NCBI GenBank assembly: GCA_030431825.1
Contig: JAUIIJ010000016.1
Span: 1-64,000, forward strand
Origin: Alphaproteobacteria bacterium
GTDB taxonomy: Bacteria; Pseudomonadota; Alphaproteobacteria; Rhodobacterales; Rhodobacteraceae
Length of the DNA: 64,000 nucleotides
Direction: 5' to 3'
Below, in pieces: positions 8,580 to 20,451 of this stretch (positions are counted from its first letter, which is position 1; each line of letters opens with the position of its first letter). The notes under the pieces are model-generated. The model was not told where the DNA came from. It worked only from the letters and a program-made list of their open reading frames with translations, and made no database searches. Made by a program: the position numbers and the translations under genes.

Positions 8580-11500
8580 CACGGAATGAGCTCATCGCCG
8601 CAGTTGCGCTGAAACACATTAAGACACAGCTTGAAAATGAGCCGGAAGGTACGCTGCGTATCTGCATGCTCGGGCTGGAGTCGACCATCGTTCGTGCGAT
8701 AGCGTGCGCCGCTGACAGTGATGCCGACACGCGTGCCGTTATGCTTAGCAAAATCGCGACGGCATTTGATCCCGATAACGAGCTTCCCGCAGACTTACGT
8801 AGCGATGAATCCATCACACGCTGGCGTCACTGCCGCCTCCCGCAAGGCAAACGTGCCGTTCTATTCGTTGCCACTCAAGAAGAACTGCAACGCAACGATA
8901 AGAGCGTTGAAAAGATAACGAAAATTGAAACGGACGTGCTGCGTACGCTTTATGAAACCTGGATCGAACAAGCGGGCTTAACGCAAGCACATCTGGACAA
9001 GCTAAAACGCGCCCACCTTCGCGCCGCCCTAAAAGCGGCGAATGAAACCTATGCGGCACGTACGATAGAGCATTTTGCTGACTTCGTGCTGCAAATTGCC
9101 GATGCCACCCTTTCAAAGGGGCTGCCGCTACAGAAGGCCGTAGACAGCGCGCTCCCCGCGTTGGGCTTGCCGAGCTATGCAGGTCAATTTGATCGCGTTG
9201 CAGAGAACAAACGCGAAAACCCTTCCGAATGGGCAAAGATATTCAGGCGTTTGCACCAAAAAACTCGGCCGCTCCTCTCTCGTGAGAGCGAGCGTGGCGA
9301 GCCGCTTGACGAAACTCTGGCAAAAAATTTCGATGCAGTAAGCGAGCGTTTAACGGATTCGGAAAAAGCTGTTATTTCGGCTTTTCTGGACAGTGACATT
9401 TCCGCAGACGGCTGGACGAGTAGCCAAACTGACCTTGTCAATCTGGATTGGCGCTCAATCTATGAAGTTTTTGAGGGGCTGAAAAAGGTCGATAGCCTTC
9501 CATTGGGTGAGCGTACGATAAAGTTTTTTGAAGACGAATTCGATGATCCGCTCAATGAAGATCAACGCAACCTTTTGGGTTCAGCCTTTCCCAAAGATCC
9601 GACACATGATCTGAAGGGTTTTTTTGAAGAGCACCAAGAGCATATTGCACGCGAAAAAAAGCTCTACAGCACTTGGGAAAAGTATATTTACAGCAACCCG
9701 CAGCAATTTGACGATTTCTTTGTAGGTTTTATCGCTACGCTGCACCGCTTGCGTGAGCGAACGGGCGATGACGAGATTACCGAGAACAAAGTCGTTGTAC
9801 GAATTCCGCGTAGTCGCGAGAAGAGTTTCTGGCGCTCAAAGAACGCGAAGATCGCGCGTTATTTCGCGGTGCGTTATCGCGGCATTCAGGAGCTTTTTGG
9901 GACGGACGTTACATTCGACTTCGGCAAGTTGAATGAGTTCTACTTTCCGCATCTCGATAGCGATCTTGAGAAAAACACCTCGGGCGCCCGAGAGGCCCGT
10001 AGTCTGAAATTTGAGGTGGAGCTTGATCCGGGCGGTGTAAAGGCCAAGCTAATGTTTGTTTGGGAGATGCCGGTCGGTGCTCTTGCAACGAGTATGGCCG
10101 ATGATCTTGTCCGCATCGCCAATGAGACCGGAGATCACGCTCTTCTTCCGACAGCGGACATTACCAGACAGTCGATAAGCGCCAAGGGGCAAATCCAGCG
10201 TGTTGATCTAACCGACGTGAACACCATTCGCGATGTTTGCAATGGGAACGACGGTGTCATGGTCGCGCCGAATAGCGAAAGCGGCGACCGTTCGGCAGCT
10301 TTTCTAAATGCCTTGGACGATTTGTCGACCGTCCTTGCCGCGCCGCGAATCGATGCGATCCGCACGGCTTTCCTGCAATTCACAGAAGGTTATGAGCTAG
10401 CCATTCGCGATTGGGCCGGAACCGACGGCGACGGGATTTCTTCAGAAGTATTGCTGACCCAAGCACAGGCCTTCGGGGAGCTCCTTCATGCCTTGCATGA
10501 AAATGCCAACAACGACCGTGGGCGAGAGAGTCTTTGGAAAGAGTGCATGCGCATCGGTACGGCGAACGTCGGCAGCGGGGCACCGGCCGCTATCGTTTTG
10601 CCCTGGCATCCTCTGCGGATGGCAGAACTTCACATTAAAGCCGCTCAGGTGGCGAAGACAGTGAATGCGGTTCTTCATGCGGGCGAGGAAGACATCTTCC
10701 GCGCTGATTTGTTGTTCCAGCAAAAACAGGCGGAATTGCTTGCGGATTACTATCCCGAAGTTTGCATCGGGTTTGACGACGGCAAGCCCACCTTACTTTC
10801 GCTCACCGAAAGCAAGTTTGATTACTCTCTCGCAGAGCCTCCGCAGCGCATAGCAAGCGCAGACGGCGACGACGCCCTTGATATCGAACCCGGTATTGCA
10901 GCCCGTGCGTTCAGTGCCGTCGGCGAACAGTTTTTGAAACTCTTGCCACACGAGCAGAACAACTTCTCAGTTGTTCTCTACAACGCGGAGTCAAAGGCTT
11001 TGCCGGGCGCTTTGGCAAGTGAGCTTTCGAACAAGGTCCAGCAAGAAAACGATCTCCAGTGCGACCTCTTGCTCACACACTCACATCCGATGCGGATGCG
11101 AAAGATTTACGAGCAACAGAACGTGGCCGTCGGGGACGACTCCGGGTCAGTCATGGCCAGCGAAGCTGCGAGAAATTTCCTTTCGCGACTACGGGTAGGC
11201 TTTCTGGACGCGAATGATCTTCCCGAAGGCGACGATACGCGCGCGTCCGACCTCGTTGCCCTTCAAGATGTCATTGCACGCAATGCTAAGGTCGTCTGGA
11301 AAAAGGCACCCGTAGAGCGACGCCCGGAGTTGCTCGAACACATCCCTCACACGTGGTCGCGCCGAAGGCCGGTGAGTGCAGTTGACAATTCCACATCTGT
11401 CTATCTGACGGCACCCGTCCAACCTTGGATTGGTCAAATCTATCTGAATGCGATCCAAACATTTCTTCACGGTGAAAACGCTCAGAGCGGAGATGTCATT

Positions 11501-13930
11501 CCGGCGCGCGAAGTCAACTTCTCAGATGCCGAGGTCAGAGATGTTTTTAACGATGCACACCGGATCGGTGAGTGGGTTGTAAACTTCGATGAGCTTGTTG
11601 ACCGGCGACTACTTGCAAACAATGGCGTCCAGGTAATTCGCCACATCCATGATCGCAGTGTGGATCGAAACATCACCGTATCTACGACTTCAAAGCCGCG
11701 TTTGCTTCAAACCCTGCTTAGGGAACGCCTTAATCGTATCGATCCTGGCATCGTTAACGCGTATGGCGATAGACCAATCACGAAGCTGATCGACGAAGCT
11801 ACTACGCTGTCCGGGCATGTTGTGATGCGGGCCGCCCGCTATGGTCACTACGCGAACGAACTTCTCGGAATTGTCTTGTCGATGGAAATGCTAAAACTTG
11901 GTTTGGGCGACCGTGCCCTTCCAATCGGGTGGTATTTCCTTGACGATTATGCGTCCTGGTTTGGCCAACGCGAAGAGCAAATCGCCGATATCATGGCGAT
12001 TGCCCCTCGTGTTGAAGACGGCGAGCATGTTTTGCGTATCGCAATCGCTGAAGCGAAATTTGTAGGTTCCAACGGTTACAAAGGGCAGGCCAAAAAATCC
12101 GCGAAACAGCTCGAAGAAACCATTTCGCGTCTTGGACGCGCGCTTGATCCTAACCACAAACGGATCGACCGGGAGTCGTGGCTGCATCGCCTCGGTGATT
12201 TCATCATCGAAGGTATGGAGCCATTTGATCCTGCCCTGTTTGACGGCTGGGACTTGCACCGATGGTCTGATGAAGTCAGGCAAGATAATGTGAGAATTAT
12301 TCTTGCTGGATTTTCTCATGTATTTGTCCACGACGATGACGAGTATGTCGATGCAGGCGAGCCATCGCCGCTCAGTGGTATGCCCCATTGTCATCAGCAG
12401 GTTTTTGATAAGCCTCGCGTCGCGGCGGCGCTAAGGTCGTTTGCTTCTGGGACTGAGGAAACGGTGAGAGGGGCCAAAGGCACGGACGATGTTTGGGCAG
12501 GAGCTCTCATTTCTGTTGATGTTGACACGACCGCAGACGAAACCGCCGCCGAGAGAATGCCCGCTCCCGAAAAGACAGCAGTTAAGGAGACTGCAACCAT
12601 AGCACCCGAAGTCAAACCGGACGAGGCAATTGCTGAACCTGCGGACGCGCAAACTGAGCCGGTTCAGCCCGCGCCGTCACCCGCCACGGACGAGCAACCA
12701 GACACGCAGCCTTCAACACCAGTTGCCTTGCCAACGGATTCAAAGCTGCCTTCCGCACAGCTCTTGCAGTGGATTGGCCAAGAGACCACTGAGCGTGATG
12801 ACGAAGCTGAGCAGTGGCTGAAAAATACAGTCTCGGCGCTCCGGCGAGCGCTCCGGGGCTACGACATGACCGCCGAGCTTATAGGTTCACGGCTAACACC
12901 CAATGCTGCACTCGTACGTTTCAGGGGCTCTGATGACCTGACACTTCCAAAGGTCGAAAAGCGACGCCAAGAGCTCTTAACTTCACACGCGATCAATGTA
13001 ATCAATGTGCTTGCTGCGCCTATGGAAGTTATCATCATGGTCGGACGCCCGAAGCGAGCGGTCCTTCATCTCAGAGACCTCTGGCGTCAGCGCGAGCTTC
13101 CAGATAGCGCGCCCGAAACTAACACAAGCCTTCTTCTCGGCGCGCGTGAGTCAGATGGCGAATTACTCTATCTGAATGTTGGGGACGGATTTGGAGGCCT
13201 GCATCCACATGGCCCCCATACCCTTATCGCGGGCGAAACGGGCAGCGGAAAGGGTGTTCTCGTCCAGTGTTTGCTTTTGGACATCTGTGCTACGAACTCG
13301 CCAAATAGCGCACGCATCCGAATGATCGATCCGAAAGCCGGAATCGACTTCCCTTGGCTGCGGCGAATGCCGCATCTTGATGGTGATCTTATCACCACTC
13401 AGGAAGAGGCCGTCGAAACGCTCTTGGCGCTTGTTGAAGAAATGGAGCGCCGCAATCGTCTTCTTGCTGAAGCGGGCGTAACCAAACTCGCGAACTATAA
13501 CAAGAAGGTAGCACCGTCCGAGCGATTGCCACGCATATGGGTGTTCCATGATGAACTTGCCGATTGGATGTTGATTGACGAATACCGCGATGCCGTTGAA
13601 TTGAATGCCAGTCGTTTGGGCGTGAAAGCGCGCGCCGCAGGAATCAATCTGGTTCTCATCACACAGCGCCCTGACAAAGACGCTCTGCCGATGCAACTTA
13701 GGGCGAACCTGACCAACCGGCTCGTACTCAAAGTTGCCGACAAGCGAAATTCCAACCTAGTTCTCGATGAGCCGGGAGCCGAACGCTTGCTTGGACGCGG
13801 GCATCTCGCTGCCAAGCTCTCGGGTGAAGCCGATATCATGCTCGCTCAGGTTCCATTTGCTGATGAGGATGAAATGGCCGAACTCGCGGCACTGATCACT
13901 GCGGCTTGGCATGATGGAGGAACTTCATAG
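8576..13930 (+). CDS. sspH: SspH/DptH-like giant protein with C-terminal FtsK/HerA-type ATPase
   Basis: At 1784 residues this is the largest gene in the window. The last 250 residues form an FtsK/HerA-like motor: Walker A GETGSGKG near residue 1551, Walker B IWVFHDELADW near 1651 and the ITQRPDKDALP motif near 1693. The first 1300 residues carry no motif I recognise. They are joined to the motor by a low-complexity linker rich in Pro, Glu, Ala and Thr (about residues 1320-1390). DptH and SspH have this size and C-terminal ATPase, and are thought to drive DNA damage at unmodified DNA. Overlap with sspG (ATGA) closes the operon. No terminator beyond a weak GGAA-loop-TTCC-T6 is visible after it. 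Confidence 0.82.
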   Translation: MTRNELIAAVALKHIKTQLENEPEGTLRICMLGLESTIVRAIACAADSDADTRAVMLSKIATAFDPDNELPADLRSDESITRWRHCRLPQGKRAVLFVATQEELQRNDKSVEKITKIETDVLRTLYETWIEQAGLTQAHLDKLKRAHLRAALKAANETYAARTIEHFADFVLQIADATLSKGLPLQKAVDSALPALGLPSYAGQFDRVAENKRENPSEWAKIFRRLHQKTRPLLSRESERGEPLDETLAKNFDAVSERLTDSEKAVISAFLDSDISADGWTSSQTDLVNLDWRSIYEVFEGLKKVDSLPLGERTIKFFEDEFDDPLNEDQRNLLGSAFPKDPTHDLKGFFEEHQEHIAREKKLYSTWEKYIYSNPQQFDDFFVGFIATLHRLRERTGDDEITENKVVVRIPRSREKSFWRSKNAKIARYFAVRYRGIQELFGTDVTFDFGKLNEFYFPHLDSDLEKNTSGAREARSLKFEVELDPGGVKAKLMFVWEMPVGALATSMADDLVRIANETGDHALLPTADITRQSISAKGQIQRVDLTDVNTIRDVCNGNDGVMVAPNSESGDRSAAFLNALDDLSTVLAAPRIDAIRTAFLQFTEGYELAIRDWAGTDGDGISSEVLLTQAQAFGELLHALHENANNDRGRESLWKECMRIGTANVGSGAPAAIVLPWHPLRMAELHIKAAQVAKTVNAVLHAGEEDIFRADLLFQQKQAELLADYYPEVCIGFDDGKPTLLSLTESKFDYSLAEPPQRIASADGDDALDIEPGIAARAFSAVGEQFLKLLPHEQNNFSVVLYNAESKALPGALASELSNKVQQENDLQCDLLLTHSHPMRMRKIYEQQNVAVGDDSGSVMASEAARNFLSRLRVGFLDANDLPEGDDTRASDLVALQDVIARNAKVVWKKAPVERRPELLEHIPHTWSRRRPVSAVDNSTSVYLTAPVQPWIGQIYLNAIQTFLHGENAQSGDVIPAREVNFSDAEVRDVFNDAHRIGEWVVNFDELVDRRLLANNGVQVIRHIHDRSVDRNITVSTTSKPRLLQTLLRERLNRIDPGIVNAYGDRPITKLIDEATTLSGHVVMRAARYGHYANELLGIVLSMEMLKLGLGDRALPIGWYFLDDYASWFGQREEQIADIMAIAPRVEDGEHVLRIAIAEAKFVGSNGYKGQAKKSAKQLEETISRLGRALDPNHKRIDRESWLHRLGDFIIEGMEPFDPALFDGWDLHRWSDEVRQDNVRIILAGFSHVFVHDDDEYVDAGEPSPLSGMPHCHQQVFDKPRVAAALRSFASGTEETVRGAKGTDDVWAGALISVDVDTTADETAAERMPAPEKTAVKETATIAPEVKPDEAIAEPADAQTEPVQPAPSPATDEQPDTQPSTPVALPTDSKLPSAQLLQWIGQETTERDDEAEQWLKNTVSALRRALRGYDMTAELIGSRLTPNAALVRFRGSDDLTLPKVEKRRQELLTSHAINVINVLAAPMEVIIMVGRPKRAVLHLRDLWRQRELPDSAPETNTSLLLGARESDGELLYLNVGDGFGGLHPHGPHTLIAGETGSGKGVLVQCLLLDICATNSPNSARIRMIDPKAGIDFPWLRRMPHLDGDLITTQEEAVETLLALVEEMERRNRLLAEAGVTKLANYNKKVAPSERLPRIWVFHDELADWMLIDEYRDAVELNASRLGVKARAAGINLVLITQRPDKDALPMQLRANLTNRLVLKVADKRNSNLVLDEPGAERLLGRGHLAAKLSGEADIMLAQVPFADEDEMAELAALITAAWHDGGTS

Positions 13931-13957
13931 CCAGCATAGATGCTACGCTCCATCCGG

Positions 13958-13978
13958 CTGGGAACCGCTTCCTTTTTT
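13958..13978 (+). terminator. Weak candidate terminator after sspH
   Basis: Just past the sspH stop the sequence reads GGAACCGCTTCC followed by six T residues. The stem is only four to five pairs, so termination here would be inefficient. Readthrough into the methyltransferase gene that starts 11 bases later is plausible. Confidence 0.25.
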
Positions 13979-13988
13979 CAAGTCGTAG

Positions 13989-15062
13989 ATGAAATTCCAC
14001 CAAAGAATGCCTGCAATGAATATTGAACAGTACGCCTACGAACAAAATTACCAACAATTTCGTTCGCTCAACCAGATAATGTGGCAGATACCCGTCTTGG
14101 CGATGACGCTAACCGGGGGCTTGTGGTTTGGTGTTTCAAAACTTAGCGATAACCCACTTCTAACGAGTGCTCTGCTTCTAACAGCTGTTTTCGGAAATCT
14201 GACGTTGGTGTTTATCTTGTACCGGTTTCGCCATGTAATGGAGTGTTATCTCGATTGGCTTCGAACCGTCCATCCGGATGGATTTGTTGATGCCAGTGCA
14301 AACTCTGGATCTGAAAACCGGTTCGAACGTTTCTGCAATGGCAATAAAACTGTTCGCAATTTGTTCTCATACATGTTGTATTGGGCCGCAGCGCTCAGTA
14401 GCATTTTGTTGCTGGGTTATTGGATCGACCGAATATGGAGTGGGGACGTGCAAAGTTCAGAACATGCAGTTGCTTTCTATGATGAGCACGCTGCTACGCT
14501 CGCAGATGGGTATGAGTCGGTTGCATTTGAAGATGCTTATCCATTCCTCGTCACACTGTTCGAAGGCGCTCCGTTGACGGTAGTTGATATTGGAGCAGGA
14601 ACCGGGCGCGATGCAGCTTGGATCGCAAAGAAGGGACATACTGTTTTCGCTGTGGAGCCATCCGAGTCAATGAGAGCTATCGGTCAGAAAATTCACGATG
14701 GATCCGATATTGTTTGGATCGACGACCGACTACCTCAATTCAATACCTCTCGCTTAGTTGACCGTGAGTTTGACGTAGTCCTAGCAAACGCAGTGTGGAT
14801 GCACATCCCATTGGCTCAGCGGGACAAAGCAATGCAGCAGCTATACGCCTCAACGAAACCTGGCGGTGCGAGCTTTGTCTCTCTACGTCTCGGCCCTCAA
14901 GATGAAAAACGAGGCATGTTTGAAGTTTCATCAAGCGAGTTTGTATCACGCGCAAAGAAAGCTGGTTTCACTGTTGTTCCAATGGGTGACTATCCAGATC
15001 TTCTCGACAGGCCAGAGATAAGTTGGAAGATGTACCGACTAGATCGAACTTCCGAAAATTAG
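13989..15062 (+). CDS. Membrane-anchored class I SAM-dependent methyltransferase, unrecognised family
   Basis: A 357-residue fusion. Residues 31-52, 56-78 and 127-147 are hydrophobic and look like three membrane helices, in a domain that opens with a polar helix (NIEQYAYEQNYQQFRSLNQ). From about residue 160 a soluble class I methyltransferase domain begins. It has motif I VVDIGAGTG at 198-206, an acidic residue closing the second strand (E223), and VVLANAVWMHI at 263-273 in the motif IV position. The gene lies 58 bp after sspH on the same strand and has similar base composition. Later in-frame ATGs at 14007 and 14016 are possible starts; none has a good ribosome site. The target is unknown: lipid, small molecule and nucleic acid are all open. 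Placement suggests an accessory of the defence island. Confidence 0.7.
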   Translation: MKFHQRMPAMNIEQYAYEQNYQQFRSLNQIMWQIPVLAMTLTGGLWFGVSKLSDNPLLTSALLLTAVFGNLTLVFILYRFRHVMECYLDWLRTVHPDGFVDASANSGSENRFERFCNGNKTVRNLFSYMLYWAAALSSILLLGYWIDRIWSGDVQSSEHAVAFYDEHAATLADGYESVAFEDAYPFLVTLFEGAPLTVVDIGAGTGRDAAWIAKKGHTVFAVEPSESMRAIGQKIHDGSDIVWIDDRLPQFNTSRLVDREFDVVLANAVWMHIPLAQRDKAMQQLYASTKPGGASFVSLRLGPQDEKRGMFEVSSSEFVSRAKKAGFTVVPMGDYPDLLDRPEISWKMYRLDRTSEN

Positions 15063-15308
15063 TCCTGTGATGAATGAGCTGTTCGAATAATAGCGGGCAT
15101 AGAAAAATCTGCCGTCAATTGATCGAGCGCGTGTTTCAATTACCTCCCCAACCGCTTAGAGCACTCAACGACAAACGTCGATAAAGAACTCGGTGAGCTC
15201 TTTCGGTCTACGGCACCTGAATTCCCATCATGAGCATAATTCCCAATGAGAGCAAATGGTTGTGGACATTTTTTTGAGGCCGCTGCATCTCGCCTAGCTG
15301 CACAAAGG

Positions 15309-16111
15309 TCAAGCACGAAATAACAAATCGGGCTGGAATTTGGCGCTCTCGTTTTGATAACCTCTTTGGTTCATGATGAACCGCATCGAGCCATGATCGC
15401 CTGCCCCAACCCAGTAACGGGACTCATGGCTGTGACCACAAATCCAAGTGTGAATTCTCAACTTACGTATCTCGTGCCAAAGATCGCTCGCAAACGCGCT
15501 ACTAAGCAAACGCTCCGGGTTGCTTTGGTGGGTGTGCCAGGGCGCGAGTAGCTCCCGTACCGGCAGATGATGTGTCATCACAACCGTCGGGCCAGAATGA
15601 GGTTGCTTCAAGATATCAAGCAGCGCAGTTTTTTCCGTTTTATGACGTTCCAACATATCGTCGACTGTGAACTTTGTACCCGGTGCGGTTCGTATTTCGC
15701 GGTAGTCTTGAAGGTGTGCAGCCAGCATCATCCGCGTCTGCGTATCTGAACCCGGAAACAGTTGGAGATCAGTCCAAAGCGTCGCTCCGCAAATTCGAAC
15801 ACCAGCAATTTCCGTTGCCGCACCGTGCAGCACCTGAACATCAAGGCCTTCGGCGCGCAGTTTAGCAAGTTGTCGCTCCTCGCCGGCCAGTAACTCCGAC
15901 CAGATCGACCCATAGGTTCATGGTTCCCCCAAATGGTTACAACCGGGCACCTGTATTTGCGCGCGGCCCCAGCGGGGATATCCAAGTGGCGTCCCATCGT
16001 ATTAGTATCGCCTGCGATCAATACGCCATCTATCGGAAAGGCCAGATCGGGTAGCTCAAAACCTTCCCAGAACTCATCATGCAAATCGCTCCATACCAAG
16101 AATTGCGCCAC
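15309..16111 (-). pseudogene. Metallophosphoesterase broken by a one-base frameshift
   Basis: Two overlapping minus-strand frames together make one calcineurin-like phosphoesterase of about 267 residues. The upstream frame (GTG 16111, with CGGAG before it) has SDLHDEF, IAGDT and WGNHEP. The downstream frame has MTHHLP and ICGHSHES. The switch is near 15911-15917: after GNHE the sequence reads CCTATGGGTCG, and one extra T (CCTTATGGGTCG) would restore NHEPYGSIWSELLAGEER. A real deletion or a sequencing error would both explain this. The gene is last in a minus-strand cluster and now sits behind an IS21 insertion, so it would also be cut off from its promoter. The substrate of the intact enzyme is unknown. 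Confidence 0.8.
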
Positions 16112-16167
16112 AGCGTTCTCCGTAATTTTGGGCTACGCCAGTTAGGCTTACATCCCGTGTTAGAACT

Positions 16168-16173
16168 GGGCAG
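16168..16173. repeat. Left copy of the IS21 target-site duplication (GGGCAG)
   Basis: GGGCAG directly precedes the element's TGTCAATGGC terminus and is repeated exactly at 18467-18472 after the other terminus. Joining the flanks at this 6-mer restores a continuous coding end for the upstream phosphoesterase (Gln-Phe-stop). Confidence 0.9.
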
Positions 16174-16250
16174 TGTCAATGGCATCTCAAATTTCCCCAA
16201 AACGGGCAGGTTAAAATTCCCCAGTTTGGCGGTTTCGGTTGTCAGCCGGA

Positions 16251-18334
<2,084 letters not shown>

Positions 18335-18466
18335 CAATCAGAGCATCAGGCCTGTTTCCCGCGACAGCGCCAATTCCAAATATTTGAGGTTTGGAATTGG
18401 CGCTGCCGCTCACGGGTGGGGAATTTTCAATTGCCACTTTGGGGGAGAATACGGCTGCCACTAACA

Positions 18467-18472
18467 GGGCAG
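18467..18472. repeat. Right copy of the IS21 target-site duplication (GGGCAG)
   Basis: This is the exact partner of GGGCAG at 16168-16173, directly following the right terminus of the element. Confidence 0.9.
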
Positions 18473-19044
18473 ATCTTGGCTCCGCGTCCGCCCAATGCCT
18501 GTTTTCTGGCAGTTTTTTCGCCCGGCGTGCGACATCATCGAACCTAACAGGTTTGAAGCCCCAGACATCAACGCCAACATTCACCGAGTTCCGCGTGCCA
18601 TGCCAGTTGTCGTGGACATGACCAAAGAATTGCAACGCTCCTCTGCGAGCGTGGTTCCATGTGACCATCGGATAGTGGCAAAGTGTATTTAACTGGTTTT
18701 GCGGGCCATCTCGAAGCTCCTTGTAGTTCGAGACAGAATCCCAAGGCAATTCGAGTGTTGGCTCCAAATCATGATTCCCAACCACCAGATGTCGCTCTGC
18801 TCCTGGAAGTTGATTGAAGATTGTTTCGACATAAGCGCTGTATTTCGCCTTGGCACCAAAAGCGAAATCACCCAAAATCCATAGATGGTCGTCGGGTTTG
18901 ACCAGTTTCCACATGTTTTCCAATAAGGTCGCATCCATCTGGGAGACGGATGAGAACGGACGATTGCAGAAACGAAGAATGTTCTCGTGGCCAAAATGGG
19001 TATCGGCCGTGTACCAGATCGTCATCGACCCACCTCATCGGCAC

Positions 19045-19455
19045 CTAACAGGAGAAAGCTCGAAATTGCTCGGGCAAATAGTCCAACGCCAGCAGCTTCA
19101 ACAACAACACATCCAACGACAGCTGGGTTTCGGACCATTCCCCATGCTCAGCCAACACACTCAGATCGTAGCCACCGCGCTTGTTTATGCAGATCCGCAC
19201 TTCACGGCCGCTCATGAAATCCCACAATGAAATCATCTTTGATTGATCGTTATCTTCTGGTTTCGTGCTGAAGCACTGACAATGAGCCACCACGGCAGGA
19301 ACAGCGTCGTTCAGTGCATTCCAGGCAGCACGCAGGTCCGAAGCTGTCAAAACAGGATCATCTGGATCGAACACCTTGCTTTCCGCCTTGAGCGCAAAAA
19401 CGGGTGCAAACCTAGTCTCCAAGTCCTGCACGGTAACCTTTGATCGCTCCGTCAT
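19045..19455 (-). CDS. Hypothetical protein, 136 residues
   Basis: I do not recognise this soluble, mostly helical protein. It has no signal peptide or membrane segment. Its ATG overlaps the stop of the upstream secreted protein by four bases (ATGA) and it ends 19 bp before the phosphoesterase, so the genes are very likely co-transcribed and co-translated. That coupling is the main evidence that it is a real gene. Confidence 0.6.
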   Translation of the reverse strand: MTERSKVTVQDLETRFAPVFALKAESKVFDPDDPVLTASDLRAAWNALNDAVPAVVAHCQCFSTKPEDNDQSKMISLWDFMSGREVRICINKRGGYDLSVLAEHGEWSETQLSLDVLLLKLLALDYLPEQFRAFSC

Positions 19456-20333
19456 AGTTTAATTTTGCTTTCCGACTGTGGTCTTTCGAGTATTTCAAGG
19501 ATTTGGCGATCCGTTTCGTCGCGGTTCAATCGAACCAGCGCATAGTCGACCAATTCAAAGCGAACGGTGGTTTTTCCGCCTGTAGCCTGCACCTGTACAT
19601 GGAACACGAGATCGCAACCAGCGAGCGGATCATCTGTGCGTGGTGACTTAAATTGGTAGATTGCAGGCTGACCGATCGCTGTGACGCAAGGTGTTTCGTT
19701 GTCAAACTGGCCGTCCGCCACTCCAGTCGAAGAGCGAAGATTACCCTGATTAGATTGGGCGACGATCTGAGTGTCTAGGTCTCTTAAATTTGATATGAAC
19801 CCATCCGAACTATGCAGATACATGAGATGAGATTCAAAGCTGTCCAACTTCTCATAAGACGGTGGTCCGAAAATCTCTTTGACCTGGGCAAACACTGCTT
19901 CTGTTGAAGGGCGATCATTTCCAACTGCAACAATGGTTCTCTGAACACCCAAGACACGCCCTTCCAGAACACCAGTCGCCAGAGACAGGATCACTTCCTC
20001 ATATGGTTCCTGGCCCATGCGCATAAACGGCGTTACCCAAGGGGACAGCATCCGTTGGGTGTACTCGTGTCGGAATTCGCGTCCATTCGAACTGCGCACG
20101 TTAAGAGTCACCAGTTCGTCGACAAGTTGTTGATCGAAATGTGCCAGAAGCGCTTCAGTCGCTTCAATAGCCATATCGCCCGGGCTGACATCCAAGACCG
20201 AATATGAGTTCGCCTTACGCTCATGTTTTGATGTCAGTGGTTGCAGTTTTGTTTCTGCAAATGCCTCGATCGGGCAGAGGCCAAAAACTAAGACCACAGA
20301 AGAGATTTTGGACCAAAGACGAGCAGAGTTCAT
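19452..20333 (-). CDS. Hypothetical secreted/periplasmic protein
   Basis: A 293-residue protein with a convincing signal peptide: MNSARLWSK (positive), a hydrophobic stretch ISSVVLVFGL, and a cleavage site after IEAFA. I do not recognise the mature domain. An ATG at 20333 with a nearby CGGAG is preferred because it gives a normal signal peptide. GTG starts at 20366 (with GAGAGG upstream) and 20390 would add a cysteine-containing tail. It is the first gene of the minus-strand cluster that continues through the 136-residue protein and the two phosphoesterases, and it is divergent from the XRE gene. Confidence 0.65.
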   Translation of the reverse strand: MNSARLWSKISSVVLVFGLCPIEAFAETKLQPLTSKHERKANSYSVLDVSPGDMAIEATEALLAHFDQQLVDELVTLNVRSSNGREFRHEYTQRMLSPWVTPFMRMGQEPYEEVILSLATGVLEGRVLGVQRTIVAVGNDRPSTEAVFAQVKEIFGPPSYEKLDSFESHLMYLHSSDGFISNLRDLDTQIVAQSNQGNLRSSTGVADGQFDNETPCVTAIGQPAIYQFKSPRTDDPLAGCDLVFHVQVQATGGKTTVRFELVDYALVRLNRDETDRQILEILERPQSESKIKL

Positions 20334-20451
20334 TGCTCCGCAACAAGATTGGATAAGTGTTTTCACAAATGCACCCTCTCGGCGTAACACAACTACGAAT
20401 GTATGTTAAAACAGGTAGAGTTAAAACCGGCGTTGCTCAATAGACTTGTGT

